This document shows positions 33,087-48,204 of a DNA stretch of 64,000 nucleotides, in pieces. Numbering within the stretch: position 1 is the first letter of the stretch; every line of letters starts with the position of its first letter. The DNA lies in contig CM037596.1 of the NCBI GenBank assembly GCA_021018995.1, positions 8,197,501-8,261,500 on the forward strand. Reading direction: 5' to 3'. The notes under the pieces are model-generated. The model was not told where the DNA came from. It saw nothing but the letters and a program-made list of their open reading frames with translations, and made no database searches. Position numbers and translations under genes: made by a program. This DNA comes from Chloranthus sessilifolius. Taxonomy: Eukaryota > Streptophyta > Magnoliopsida > Chloranthales > Chloranthaceae.

Positions 33087-35200
33087 GTTGGGTGCCTCTC
33101 TGAAGCAATTTTCAATGACTTCTAATTTTTTATATTTCAAATCTCTTCACTAGTTGGTCACCTGAGAATATGGTGAATCGCTATATTTATTTTATATGGT
33201 ACTCTTTGAAAATGTAAAGGTAGTTGTGTTTTTTATGATTCCTTGGAATAAATTTTAGCAATTATAGCATGCCTTTGTTATGACAAGAAAATGACGATTA
33301 GTTGTCATTCGTCTACTGTTATAGACCAAATTTTTATGATCGAGACAAATTAGAAGAATTATCAGGTAAGAAACTTGAGGGCAAGTACCCAAACAAGCAT
33401 TGAGTTATTGTTGAAAAGAATACAGGTAGTTGCAATTGAAGCTTCGGTCTCCGTAACTTGGGTTTTCACATATAAAAACTATTAAATGCCTTGATGGACA
33501 TCATTTTTTTGCCCAATCTATTGAAAATTGATCTTTACTTTATGGATCAATTATTAGACGATCAGATGATGATCCTCATGACACCTATCTCAAAATATAC
33601 TAATCATGGACATATACTATGAGAAGGATTTCTTAGGTCATTTTTGGGGATGTGTGTCGTGTGAAATCACTATCAGACCTTTTGATAATTGAGCTATTAT
33701 CTAATATTTAGTTTTGTGGAAGATTGGGCAAAAAAAGACCTCTATCGCTCGATAAATTTCGTTAGCCAAAAAAATAAAATAAAAAAATTTACTGGCGACT
33801 ATAAATTATTAGTAAATTTTGTTAGCCAACATGTTTGGGTTGCCAACAAGTAGGGTCGGGCCAAAATTTTAGATACCCAATGAGAAAATTATGCTTGACT
33901 CAACCTGTCGCCTAATTAAAAACCTACCCGCCCCGGTAAAAAACTCTATTTTTCATTATCTTTCTATATAAATATTGTGTAAGGTTGACTCGACCCAACC
34001 CGACACGCGACCCAACCTAATCTTCGCTGACCCAGCCCAACCCATCCCGCCTTTCGCCCGACCCGACATAACCTCTTACTCGACTTGACCCGATCCATCT
34101 CGATGAGTCAAATTTATGTGACTGACAAGGTAGAAAATTCTGCTCGGGTGGGTTACTAGAATCTCAATCCTAATTGTGATTCATATATACTAAAATTTAG
34201 GTTATTAGAATCTCAATCTAAAATTTGGGTTACTAGAATCTCAATCTATTTGTAATTTTAAATTTGTCTAACGCGACATTTATAAATCCTATAAATGATA
34301 AGGATAAATCTACACTCCTTAAGCATCCAAACAAGAGATTTTCAAATCCAAATATTTCAAATTCTGGATTTAAAATGCTTAGATTTGAAATGCTTGAATT
34401 TGAAATACTCAAATGCAAATTCTTCTATCCAAATATAGCCTTAATGAAAATAGCAATTTTATGCCTATAAAATAAAATAACATAAAATTAAAATGATCAG
34501 AATAGCTTCTATGGACTTCTACACTCCCCCCTTAAGTTGTTGAATGAGATTGTTGGTCTCAACAGACCACAAGATTATGAAGTTATCAACATTGAAATCA
34601 GTTATCATGTTGTATATGAGGAACTTGTCCATTACTTATTGAGCAATTTACCATATTTCGAGAAAATTTGATAATCATTTAAGTCAAACTCGTATTTTGC
34701 AGTTGGTTTGACAGATGACAGAAGATATATTCCAAATCAAGTTCCTATCCACTTATTAAATATGCTGATCTTTAGGTAATTGAGTATCATATTCATCTTC
34801 GGGATTTTGTGCTTATTAACTTTGTTATTTAAAATTTAAAATTATTTAATCTTCTACCAATGACATAAGGCTGCGGTTGGGGACGTGGATTTGGATTTGG
34901 ATCTCCTAAATTCAAATCCATCATTTGATTTCACATTTTTGTGTTTGGATTTGGATTTGGCAAATCCATGGGAATTTAGAAATCCATGTTTGTATGTAAA
35001 AAAGTGGATTTGTAAATAACACCTCTTAGGCGTTATTTGAAAATCCAAATCTTACACCATCAGATAATTGACTATGTTTTGTGAATAAAAAGTTATTACC
35101 CAGTGCTATCATAGGTATGGTTCGATCTGATACTCGACCCGCTTGAGCCGAGTGTTTTTAAGCTTGACTGATCTGGTTAGGTTCGGCATAAGACATCCCA
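33087..35200. other. AT-rich spacer with decayed miniature elements
   Basis: 33490-33740 is a diverged member of the hairpin family of 48-52 kb (CATCATTTTTTTGCCCAATC and, at the right, GGAAGATTGGGCAAAAAAAG in reverse). 33845-34110 is rich in GACCCGACCC-like words. 34311-34445 (CTTAAGCATCCAAACAAGAG ... TATCCAAATATAGCC) and 34868-35050 (GGCTGCGGTTGGGGACG ... GATTTGG runs) are two miniature-element relics, the first repeated at 36727-36851. No genes are seen. Confidence 0.5.
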
Positions 35201-35209
35201 ACCAAGGAT

Positions 35210-36290
35210 CAAAAGTTGATTTCAAGGTCAAACTTAGATTTTTAATTAAAATTTTACTTTTTATTAAATTGACTCCTACAATTTGATATAAAAAAAATTC
35301 ATGTTGATCTATAATGTGATACTAGAATCTCAATTTTATTAGTCAATAGTTTGACCTTTAGTCAAACTTTGACTTTTGATCACTTTTAATCAAACTTTGA
35401 CTTTTACACAAAATTTATTTTTAGTCAAACTCAAAACCTGCTTATAGATAGAGTCTACTATTACATAAATTTATATCGTATCAGTACAATTTTTCCTTAG
35501 TTAAAGTTTGACTTTTTTCCTTAGTTAAAGTTTGACTTCTTGTCAAAGTTTGATTTTTTATAAAAAGTTATAAATTGTAATTAGTGGATTACTGTAATTA
35601 AAAATATCTCTCATTGTTTAATTTGTAACTTTAAAATACATTGCCTTATTTTTAGTGGTAAAAGTAACTTTGACTTTTAGTCAAATTTTGACTTTTACAC
35701 AAAAAAAATTTTTAGTCAAACTCAAAACCTGCTTATAGATAAAGTTTACTACTACATAAATTTATACCGTATCAGTGCAATTTTTCCTTGGTCAAAGTTT
35801 GACTTCTTGTCAAAGTTTATTTTTTTATAAAAAGTTATAAATTTTAATTAGTGGAATAATATAATTAAAAATATCTATTATTGTTTAATTTTTAACTTTA
35901 AATATATTGCCTTATTTTTATTGGTCAAAGTTTGATTAAAAGGTCAAACTTTGACTTTTATACAAAATTTATTTTTAGTCAGACTCGAAACCTACTTATA
36001 GATAGAGTCTACTACTATATAAATTTATATTGTATCAGTGCAATTTTTCTTTGGTCAAAGTTTGACTTTTTTTAAAGTTCGATTTTATATAAAAAGTTAT
36101 AAATTATAATTAGTAGAATACTATAATTAAAAATATTTATCATTGTTTAATTTATAACTTTAAAATACATTATCTCATTTTTATTTGTCAAAGTTTGACT
36201 TTTAGTCAAAATTTGACTTTAGTCCAAATTTGAGAAGTGTATCTTGATAGTAAATAATGCTTATTACTGTATTATTTATATTTTGGTAGT
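35210..36290. repeat. Tandem array, 265-290 bp unit, TTGAC-rich
   Basis: The anchor word CTTATAGATA recurs at 35441, about 35732 and (slightly changed) about 35995, giving spacings of 291 and 263 bp. The whole order of words repeats with it: AAAAAGTTATAAATT, AATTAAAAATATCT, TTTAACTTTAAAATACATTG. Each unit holds several copies of TTTGACTTTTAGTCAAA, an inverted pair of TTGACT. Three to four units are present, with 10-20% differences by eye. No coding capacity is seen. Confidence 0.85.
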
Positions 36291-36405
36291 AAAATTTTTT
36301 ATCTGTACACAATTTTTATTCCACCTATATAATTGCACTTCCATGCTATCAAACAAGATAAATTAATTTTCAATAAAAGGAAACGGACCCTAAGCTGAAA
36401 AACTG

Positions 36406-36406
<1 letters not shown>

Positions 36407-36465
<59 letters not shown>

Positions 36466-36625
36466 AAAAAATTGAAAATAAGTCGGTTTTGTTTCGATTC
36501 AGGGGGTGGGGAGTTCGGTTAACCGAACTCAAAACATTTCGATTCTGGTTCGATTTTAGGTGAACCGACACCGAAATCGAAATTTTCAGTTTCGATTTTG
36601 ATTCGACTCATCGAACTTCCACCCC
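36407..36625. other. (TA)n tract and CGGTTTCG-rich element relic
   Basis: (TA)n at 36407-36460 is followed by GGTTCGATTTTAGGTGAACC-type words ending at TTCCACCCCTACATAG, a terminus of the AGGGGTGGAA kind seen in CGGTT-rich inverted-repeat elements. The other end is not visible. Confidence 0.45.
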
Positions 36626-36726
36626 TACATAGAATGAAGGAAACCAATGAAATATAAATTATTTTTATAAAAAAATAATAGCCAAATGAAGTATCTATAA
36701 ATCCTTGGGCCAAATCCTAATGTAAT

Positions 36727-36851
36727 GCTTAAACATCCAAACAAGAGATTTGCAAATCCAAATATTTCAAATTCTGAATTTGAAACACCTAGATTTGAAA
36801 TGCTTGGATTTGAAATTCTCAAATGCAAATGCTTGTTCCCAAACGCAGCCT
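36727..36851. mobile_element. Miniature element relic, CATCCAAACAAGAG type
   Basis: It repeats 34311-34445 closely (CATCCAAACAAGAGATTT, CAAATCCAAATATTTCAAAT, GATTTGAAATGCTT). Ends (GCTTAAACATCCAAAC and CCAAACGCAGCCTAA) look like those of common plant miniature elements with GGCTGCGTTTGG termini. Target duplication is not clear. Confidence 0.5.
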
Positions 36852-37197
36852 AAATTTAATCGTCGAAAGAAAAGTAGAGGAAATTCTGATGCTTTTGCAC
36901 AAGTTGTTGGCTCCAAAAACATAGCAATATACAAATACATAACCTGGCTCCGAGCTAGGCTATGGCTTATCCAGTTTAGGCCTTGCATTTAGGCTTTGGT
37001 AGGGCTCATTCTTTGCCCTTTAGGGCCGGACAGGGACAGATGTTGTCCTTGCTTGAACCTGGATTGTTTATTTATATAATAGGTGTTTTTTTTTCTTAGA
37101 AATAAAGATAATGGAAATAAGTAATTAAATGCAATTTCTTCATTATTCTTACTATTGTATAAAAGTAAAAATAGTTTGTCAATTTTTCGTACCTAAA

Positions 37198-38208
37198 AAT
37201 AGGTGTTATCAGGTCGATTCAGGTCGGTTTTCATGCAAAACCGAAACCGAATCGATAACTATCGGTTTCTATTTTATGAAACCGAAGCTGAACCGATAAG
37301 GTTCAAAACCGAAACTGAACTGATAGTTATCGGTCCAGTCAGTTTTCGAGTTTTAAACCTCAGTTTTCAACTTTTTTTTTAAACTTTTTTTTATTAGGAA
37401 GCTAATTAGGTTGCCAATTCATAAGAAAGCGTGTGAACTAATTTTGCAAAATCTCACCAAGGTAATTATGCATTGCTTGCATTTCAATGAAACTAATGGG
37501 TAATATTTATATAATTTTATTTTAAATAAAAAATGACAAACATATCATTACTCATTAAAGAACAATTCAACAAACCAAAATACCATACAAAGCCCCAAAA
37601 GGCCAAAACCCAAATCAACACAAATTCAAAGGGATTCCTAAGGAAACCCAAAATCACAAATCCATATACAGAAGTCACAAATCAATGAAAGGAAAGCTTG
37701 TTAGGATTAAAATGAAAGTATAGCATAGAGAGAGAGAGAGAGAGAGAGAGTACAAAGTTGTGGTGGAGGGTGGAGACTATGGAGTGTAGCAGCGCAGCGC
37801 CGGAGGCAGACGACGAACGCTAGGTTTGGAGCAAACGAAAGGAAAGTTGGATAGGGTTTACAGGTTTAGCTTTTACTTTTAGGACATTTTTTTTTTTTTT
37901 GAGAAAGGAGGAAAGCTTATTGGTTACGGTATTAGACTATTAGGGCTTTTGCCTTTTATAGTTTTAAGTTTTTAAAATAATTTTTTTTTGTTTATTACCT
38001 AAGTTTTTGTATGCAGCACCTCTATCGGGTTCTTGTCGGTTCGATTTCAATTTTATAACGCTAAAACCGAAATCAAACTGATAACTATCGGTTTTTATTT
38101 TTCAAAACCGAAACCGAACCAATATGTTCCAAAACCAAAACAGAAATGAAATTCGGGTCGGTTTCGGTCGGTTTGGTCGGTTCGGGTCGGTTTCTGCACA
38201 GCCCTAAG
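37198..38208. mobile_element. CGGTTTCGG-rich element of about 1 kb
   Basis: Both ends carry dense CGGTTTCGGTTCGG-type words in opposite senses. The right end reads inwards AGGGCTGTGCAGAAACCGAC, like the ends of the 7.5-kb and 54.5-kb elements. The middle holds a (GA)n tract (37725-37750) and a short GC-rich stretch (37780-37830, GCAGCGCAGCGCCGGAGG) that looks like captured gene leader on either strand. The target duplication is not evident. Confidence 0.45.
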
Positions 38209-38299
38209 AAGAGTGAATGAATAAAGAAAAGTACATGAGGTAGTGTGTTAACTTGGTGCCTAAGTTTGTCACGTTTGTCCCTTGGGCATAGCTTAAATT

Positions 38300-38666
38300 T
38301 AGGGCTGTCAACGGTCGGGTTGACCCGATACGCGACCCGCCTGACCCAAGTATTTTATGAGGTCGAGTACATAAACTTGAGATCGGGCATGAGGCATCCG
38401 ACCCGACCTTCAGTTCGGGTTGGGTAGACTCAACGGTCAGTCAACCCGACCCGACTCAATATTTTATATATATAATCAAAGAAAATAGGGTCTTTTTAAG
38501 GAGGTCGGGTTGAGGATCAGTCAGGCGTTTGGTCGGGTCGGGTCGGCAATATACCCTTAACCTGTCGGGTTGGGTCAATTCAAGGTGCACAATCAAGTCG
38601 GGTCGGGAAAATGCTATTCTCCCAACGGGCAGCCAAACTTTTGGCTTGACCCGTTGATAGCCCTAT
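38300..38666. mobile_element. GGGTCGGGT-rich miniature element
   Basis: Ends are inverted: AGGGCTGTCAACGGTCGGG at left and AGGGCTATCAACGGGTCAAG reading inwards from the right. The inside is dense in GACCCGACCC words in both senses. No target duplication was recognised. Confidence 0.55.
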
Positions 38667-41600
38667 CAGAGTTTCTATAGAGGCCCGATCATCGGCACAC
38701 TTCATGGGAGCCGGCGCATTGGCCTTTCGATCCGCAAAGATTTGTTCTCAAGTCCACCCTAGGAAGGGACCGACTCTCCCGACAGTCATTTAAACACCAA
38801 ATCGTGTTTAAACAATCTTACACCATTTATTGGCTTATGATCTTGGAAAATCATACCGTCAAAGTGATATTTCATCAATTGAAGGGCTATGGGTAAAAAA
38901 ATCACACTTTCTGAGAGATTCTAACCATCCGATTTGTGCACTCTAATATCAATAGTTCTTAATTTTGATGGTTGATATTAACATTCAATACCAATCGGAT
39001 GGTTTACATCAATCTATAAGTATAATTCTCTTACTGGGACATGTTCCAATGATGGATTGCCACTTAGGAAATTTGGATTGATCATAGATGTGTACCACAT
39101 GGCACAATAATAAATCACAGATTAATGGTGTGAGATAAAAATAAATAATATTTTAATGGTATAAGATCATTTCAATATCATTAGGTGTTTAAATGCCGGT
39201 CAGAGCCATGATCCCCCTAGGAATGGTCAAGTGCCATTGAGGTGGTAGGTCATTTGTATGCTAGATGTAGAGCTGGTATGCACTTTGTAATCAATTTTAT
39301 GGATTTGGTAAACCATACCACTCAGCTCAAAGCGATATATGGGAAATGATTGATATTTAATCTGAAAGTACTTTGATTATATGATTAGAAAGGGGTCAAC
39401 AAATAATAAAAAAGTGCTTTAATTATATGATTAGAAGTTAGTATTGGTCCCAAATATTTGAACCATTAATTGCAAAGTGCATAATACAATATTCTATTTT
39501 ACAAGTAAATATGAAAATTTGAAATAATATGATTGTATTATTTTACAAGTAAATATGAGAATTTGAAACAATATGCTTGCATTATGCATTAAGTTGTCAA
39601 ACAGACTAAAGAAATGGACACTTTTGGTTGTGGGCTGAAAATGGAGAAGGATATCAATTATTTGGTGATTGATCAAAAAATCTGTTTTTATGGTGAGTTG
39701 ATTGAATTCGCATCCCAAAAAAAAGCATTTGAAATTTCTGAAACGTCATCAATAAGCTACAGAGTTTCTTTCATCATATAATAGCCTCATTAAAACATAT
39801 AAATAATGAAAACATAAAGTTTCCAATGATGAAAAAAGAGAATCTAATTTAAATAATAAGCTTGCCTTTTTTGGCAAGAGTAAGCTGAAGACTCCCCTTC
39901 ATTTGTTCATCATGTCAAATATAGCATAAGTATGATAGTTATCTAACAACAGAAAACTCACGCCAAACCCAAAAAGGAGAAAAAAAAATGAATCTAATTT
40001 TATATGTCCAACCTCTCAGCAGATTTGGTGATATGAAGAAAACGAAAACGAAAAGAAAAAAAAAGCCCCTAACCCAACAACTATACATTTCCCTATATCA
40101 CTTTTGATCTACCCGGAGTAGGCCCGCAATCCGAAATCATGTGAGCTCGCTAACTCCCACGTATGTCGTTGTCCTCAGCGAGAGGGCACAGTGCTACACA
40201 TCAGTATGGCTAATGGGTGCAAAGCCCAACCTGGACTTCTTTGTATCATACAAATTATAGAAATTCTATTGCTGGTAGTTCCTCGATATGGAAAGTGAAG
40301 AACGCGGAGTACCTAAGATAGCTAAACAAATGATCTCCTCGGGATCAAACCAGATGAAGTAATTCTCCACCGGAAAACTCCACATGACACCGTCACCAAA
40401 CAAAATTGCAAATTCCGACAACTAATCTAAGTAGATGTCTAATTGAACAAACATTTCTGACATGCACACCTCAAATTGTTTCTTGAATTCATTTAATATC
40501 ATGTGGATGACAACAAAACTCTAATAATGACCAATACATTTAACAGTTGAATGATTGACAATCGATAGAGAAGACACATTAGTTGGGTTTGTCATCTCAA
40601 TCAATTCTTTGCATTAAACCAATCTTAAAATGTTCGACTTGGCCTCCTATCTAAAGAATGAGTTTACCCAGTTGAAGCAATGTCTGAACAATCTCCTGAA
40701 CTCTGTCCAGGTCATATTCCTAACCATAGCTTTTAAAAGTCCTAATGTCCACATACATTTGTACATGCCTTTTTACTAGTATAAATATTAATAGTTTACA
40801 TGTATTTATATAATAGGTGTTTTTTTTTTCTTAGAAATAAAGATAATGGAAATAAGTAATTAAATGCAATTTCTTCATCATACTAGTACAGATAGAGATG
40901 TATTTAATTAATTTGATAGAGACAGTAACAACAAAAATAATGTAATTTTAATTCCATAGAGATAGCTATATAGAAAAAGGATTCTCATTTAGTAAGCAAA
41001 AGATAAGGGGTATATTTGTCATAAAGTGGTAAAATTTGAGACTATATTGAACAACTCATTCTCATTATATATGATATAGATAATAGTGAACTGGATTGAG
41101 TAAGTTGTCCATATGGTGCCTAGCTTGCTTGTGGGTATCACTAAAACATTAGCCTCATCAGTAGCATCTGCTCTCACTTGCCAAAGTACAATTTTGACCT
41201 TTCAGTAATTTGGAACTAATTCAAGGGTTGGTTCAGAGAAGTCGGCTCTTTTCAATCTCCTTATTCCTAAAATAATTAATATTAAACCACACAAATTAAT
41301 GAAAGTGCTAGTTCAATTCGACCATTTCAGTATGGGGAGATTTTCCATTTTAGGGTTTAATGAGTTGGGCGGGCCAAAACCTTGGGTTCCTGGACTCTGA
41401 GGCCCCACCCGGTCGAGCATGTCGGACCCGACCTAACCTAAACGTCCGATGATAGGTTTAATCTTCAAGTCTTCGATTTGGCATTGGGTCAACTGGTTCG
41501 GCATTTGGGTTGGGTGAATAGGCTGGACCTTTCCTTTGGGTCAGCGGATTAGTCATACTGGTGGGTCATAAGGGCTCGTAAGGTCATCATGTTCGGTAGC

Positions 41601-41739
41601 ATTGGGGTGGGTTGGATAGGCGTCTACATCAAAACCCGACCTGGCCATCATGACGTTAAACTTGGTTACCTAACTCCGTTAAAAAGTCAGGTCCGGTGTA
41701 TCTTGGTTGATTGCCCTATCTCTCCTCTTTGCACGGGTA
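38667..41739. other. AT-rich spacer with repeated segments, no gene
   Basis: 38786-39205 is an inverted-repeat relic (CAGTCATTTAAACACC at left, GGTGTTTAAATGCCGGTC at right) whose right half recurs at 52380-52640 (GACATGTTCCAATGATGG). 39485-39590 has two tandem copies of TTTTACAAGTAAATATGA. About 80 bp at 40803-40880 repeat 37066-37141 (GAAATAAAGATAATGGAAAT). 41340-41700 is GGGTCGGG-like DNA. Nothing coding is recognised. Confidence 0.5.
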
Positions 41740-41922
41740 ATAGTCAAGTTCAACAGGTTGAACCTGATTTCGTGTTCAACCAATAGAGAGCCATTGGATA
41801 AGAGAGAATCTTGACTTTCACGGTTTCCAATTTTATAGGATGACATGTAATCAAGCTTATCTTCTATCCAATGGCTCGTGATTGTTGAAAACAAAATTAG
41901 GTTCAATTAGTTGGAACAAATC
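41740..41922. mobile_element. Foldback element, second copy of the 26.6-kb family
   Basis: It shares GTTCAACAGGTTGAACCTG, AGAGAATCTTGACTTTCA, ATCCAATGGCTCGTGATTG and ATTGCCC with 26611-26800 in the same layout of two facing arms. It is more diverged and its ends have no clear duplication. Confidence 0.65.
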
Positions 41923-43027
41923 ATTGCCCGCTTTGCTCATTTTAGCATAAGTGATTGAACGGGTCGGGTCGACCTGATACCCAACACGATCTGACCCAAT
42001 ATTTTACCGGGTCGGGCATGAGAGTTCTGACACAACCTTTGGGTTGGGTCGAGCCAGGGGTATTTTCCCCTATGTATGACAATCTTTATTGTGCGTTTTG
42101 TTCTTATTATTGTTTAAGGTGTCTGTTGTGATTTTTGTTGCTTTTGTTTTTTTTTTGTGTCTTCATCGTGATGGGATTGTAGGGGGTGATTTTCCCCTAT
42201 TTTATTTTGGTTTCATATTTTATTCTATTTATTTTGTATTGCATTTTATTTTATTTTATTTATTTTGTTTTTTTGTTTATTTTTGTTTGTGTTTTATTTC
42301 ATTTTATTTGATTTGTGTTTTATTTGTTTTATTTTTTTATCATTATTCATCCTGTTTATTTTATTTATTGTGTTCATTCTTACTAGTCGGGATGGGTTAC
42401 GAATCTAGCTGGCTTTAGGGCGTTTACTTTGTGTTGTTGATATTTGAATTTTCACTGTTGATTATTTAAATTTTGGGTTGGTGGGATTTGCTTTTATCAT
42501 TGTGGAAGAAGGAACTTGACACTTGTTAAGTGGATGTGGGTTTAAATTAAAGTTAGATGGGTGTGTTAAATGTTTTAATATCATTGGTTCATCTATTTTT
42601 TGCCATGGATCGTGTTTTCTTGGAGAGGGTAAGTGTTTCTTAACTATTGATTCATCTTGGTTTGGCATGAATTGTGTTTCTTTAAAAGGTTAGGTGTCTT
42701 GTTTTTATTTAGTTAGACAGGGGGTGCTTATGAGTGAAACACTTGTCACTTTATGATTAAGGGGTATTTGTCTATAAATAGGTGCTTAAGTTCTTGGGCT
42801 TTATATTGTTTGTTATTTTAAGTGGATTTGTAATTTTAACATTTAAAATTTGGTACATTTTATTTTCATAATGTCTTTTCTTCAATTTTGTTTTGTATCC
42901 CTCATATTATACCCATTGTGGTGGTGTTTTATTTCGTGGGAATAGGCGGTGTTGGGAAGAAGAAGTAGTGGCAAAAACTAAGATACCCATTTTATGCAGA
43001 AAAATTACGGCCCAGACATTGAGAGCA
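41923..43027. other. T-rich low-complexity stretch and spacer
   Basis: 41945-42065 is GGGTCGGGTC-type element DNA. 42090-42390 is an extreme T-rich strand (TTTTATTTTATTTATTTTG runs). The rest up to 43027 has no recognised feature. Confidence 0.45.
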
Positions 43028-44277
43028 CTTCTATAACATATTTCTCTCTGCGAAACCTTTCTTCTTGCGAAACCTAACCCCCTCTCGATCACCCAATTCG
43101 TAAAGAATCGCTTCTAAAACCCATTTCGATCCCCAAATGCAATCCCCACCGTCCAAACTTTGGCCCCTCTTACTCCCATGCAACTCCCAGCCTCTAAAAA
43201 TCCCGATTAAGAAACTCTTGAGATCTGAACCGGAACCAATCTTTTCGTCCGTCAAATCCTTCTCTCCGGCCACTGTAGCAAATCTCGGCCCGGGTTTCAA
43301 TTTCCTCGGTGTAGATCATGAAGTAAACCCAAAAACTTGTTGTAACTCCACATGTGCCTTTTTTATGTGTATTTTGAGAACGAATTAATGAATAATAAGT
43401 TACATAATTTTAAATTATGAAAGAGATATCAGCACATTGAGGGCTAACAATAGCCTGCAAGATCAGGGCCAATTGTAGTAAGTTTTAAAAGTGAGTATAT
43501 TAAAGATCGTCCACAGAGAATTTGTCTGAAATATGAGATAGACCTCGGATCGTGCTACGGATCGGCTCTATAATTATCTAGAAAGCGAGATAAAAAGAGA
43601 GTGTTGGGTTTTTGTCACGTTTAACTAAAAGCAAATAAAGAAAGAGAACTAACTAATGATCCAGATTCAAGTTGGGGAAGTGATTAAAATAAATCAAATG
43701 GAGAAATAATAACTTCGTGATTTCGCCTTTGAATTTTAATGGAGAATCGCAACTAAACAGAGTTGATTCAATCTTCATCCGCTACCAAAGACATGTAAGA
43801 GAAATAAATCAAATTAAGGAAGGGTTTAAACTTATGGTTATGATCATCGTCCACTTAAATGGTCATGGATCATCCAATAGTTGTTGACCTATTCTCAATT
43901 GAACATGAACATCATGCAAGTCTTTGTCGAACTAGGTTACCAACGCTAATTCGTACAGGGGTAATGAATCAAGGGTAATTGCATGCAAAGTAGTGAATCT
44001 AAAGGAGTCTAATGCACTAAGGTGATCAATAAGAACCCTTGACATGAATCCAATGGAGAAAACACAGTTTACAGCAACCTTTTAAATTCAATCTTACAAT
44101 TACAGAGCACGGCTTTAGAAAGCCCTCAGACTAGCAGTCTTGAATCCGATCTCTTTGGAGTTACAAAAGCACTCTCAGCAACTCTCAAAAGCAAAACAGA
44201 GGAAGAAATTACAAGGGGTACAGATAGACTATCTGACCGGAAGGAGGGAAACAGAGATGAAAACTCAAAATCTGGAT

Positions 44278-44315
<38 letters not shown>

Positions 44316-44705
44316 CCCTGGAGAAATCGCAATTACTTTATCGAAGGCTGCGGTGGTGTCGAAAAGAAGCTCAGCCTCAACCCACTATGGAAGCGCCGCC
44401 AATGCTGCGGCTGCGGCAGTCGCTGTTAATGCGATGTTCGGATCGAAACTCCCGGCCAAGGTCAGCGGGTACCACGCCGACAACATTGCACCTGCTATCC
44501 TGAGATTTCCGACTGAAAAAGAGCTATTTTTCGTGCTGGTGACTCCCGAATTCGAGGCGCCAAAGAAGAAGATGAGGGCGGTGTTGCCCCATTAGAGATC
44601 GGATTGAAGTACACGGGTCCAATTGTAGCCAGGTGCAGCTGGGCATTTGGGTGTACGATCACCAGTCTCGATAGAGTTGGTGCTAGAGTCATTAGCAGCA
44701 CTTGA
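43028..44705 (+). pseudogene. Homoserine kinase pseudogene, split by an insertion
   Basis: The sequence is colinear with the intact kinase gene (8692-9819) and still very similar base for base where present. It lacks the start codon and has at least eight internal deletions. One removes CTGTGCCGTCGACGG and onwards after TTCCTCGG, one takes most of the segment from WNCAGIS to the Gly-rich ATP loop, one takes the ALSDLVNAGLKSE part, one takes MGGFVLIRCYDPLHIIP, and a large one takes most of the last third. The final codons (ARVISST and stop) are present. A 980-bp insertion at 43331-44310 divides it. The shared 3' flank to about 44940 shows it arose by DNA duplication. It cannot make an enzyme. 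Confidence 0.95.
43331..44310 (+). mobile_element. 980-bp poly(A)-ended insertion in the kinase pseudogene
   Basis: The kinase pseudogene is interrupted between two copies of GTAAACCC (43323-43330 and 44311-44318, perhaps AAGTAAACCC), and the insert ends in 29 uninterrupted A (44282-44310). An 8-10 bp duplication and a poly(A) end are the marks of insertion by a LINE-type machinery. The insert body has no long frame. It may be a retrotransposed non-coding or transposon-derived transcript, but I do not recognise its source. Confidence 0.88.
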
Positions 44706-44940
44706 AAACAATGTATGAGTTTTTTTTGCAGTTTAAATTAAATATATGCAATTTTGATAATTTTAGGGTTTTATTTTCTCCCCTATATGATGTATTGCAA
44801 TGTTGAAATGATATTGTTAGTTCTGATAAACATTTATCACATTTTCAAGTCTTTTTTTTTTCTTAGTAAGAAGTCAATAGGTTACACTAATTAAATCGTC
44901 GGTAAAATATTCAAATGGATAACTAGGAGCTGAATCAATC
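44706..44940 (+). other. Duplicated 3' flank of the kinase pseudogene
   Basis: It repeats 9820-10237 with one deletion (the part from ATAGGGAAGGAAATAG to about TGTTCGT is missing) and ends at GGAGCTGAATCAATC, marking the right edge of the duplicated block. Confidence 0.85.
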
Positions 44941-47800
<2,860 letters not shown>

Positions 47801-48200
47801 TTTCTAACATACTTCTCATACTACGATTTTGTGTACCTTTTTAACATACTTCTTATAACATACATTTTGTGTATCAAAAATGATATAAAGTTATAAATTC
47901 TTAAAATTTTAATATGCTTATTGAATTTTTAACATACTTCTTATGCTATGGTTTTGTGTATCAAAATGATACAAGGGATGTTAAATTTGACATGTAACTC
48001 AATCAATCATTAGTAGAAACTAAAAGCTCGCAAAAGAGATAAGTGTATTATGAAAAGAGATAAGTGTATTATGAATTCTTTAATGGGTTTTCATCTTGTT
48101 GCTCAGCCTTCTGTCTTCTTAATAGAAACTGGCTTTTGTTTTGTGAGCTGGTTTGACTCTAATCATCGTCTTTATATTCTTCTTTAAAAAGTGCACGTGC
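47801..48200. repeat. Short tandem words AACATACTTCTTAT
   Basis: The phrase AACATACTTCTTAT followed by a variable TTTTGTGTATCAAAA occurs three times around 47807-47975. It looks like a decayed tandem repeat. No gene is seen in this stretch. Confidence 0.45.
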
Positions 48201-48204
48201 TTTA

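Noticed and set aside
42089-42418. 109-codon Phe/Leu-rich frame resembling a membrane protein
   Set aside because: The DNA is a T-rich low-complexity strand (TTTTATTT runs), so the hydrophobic reading is a composition effect.
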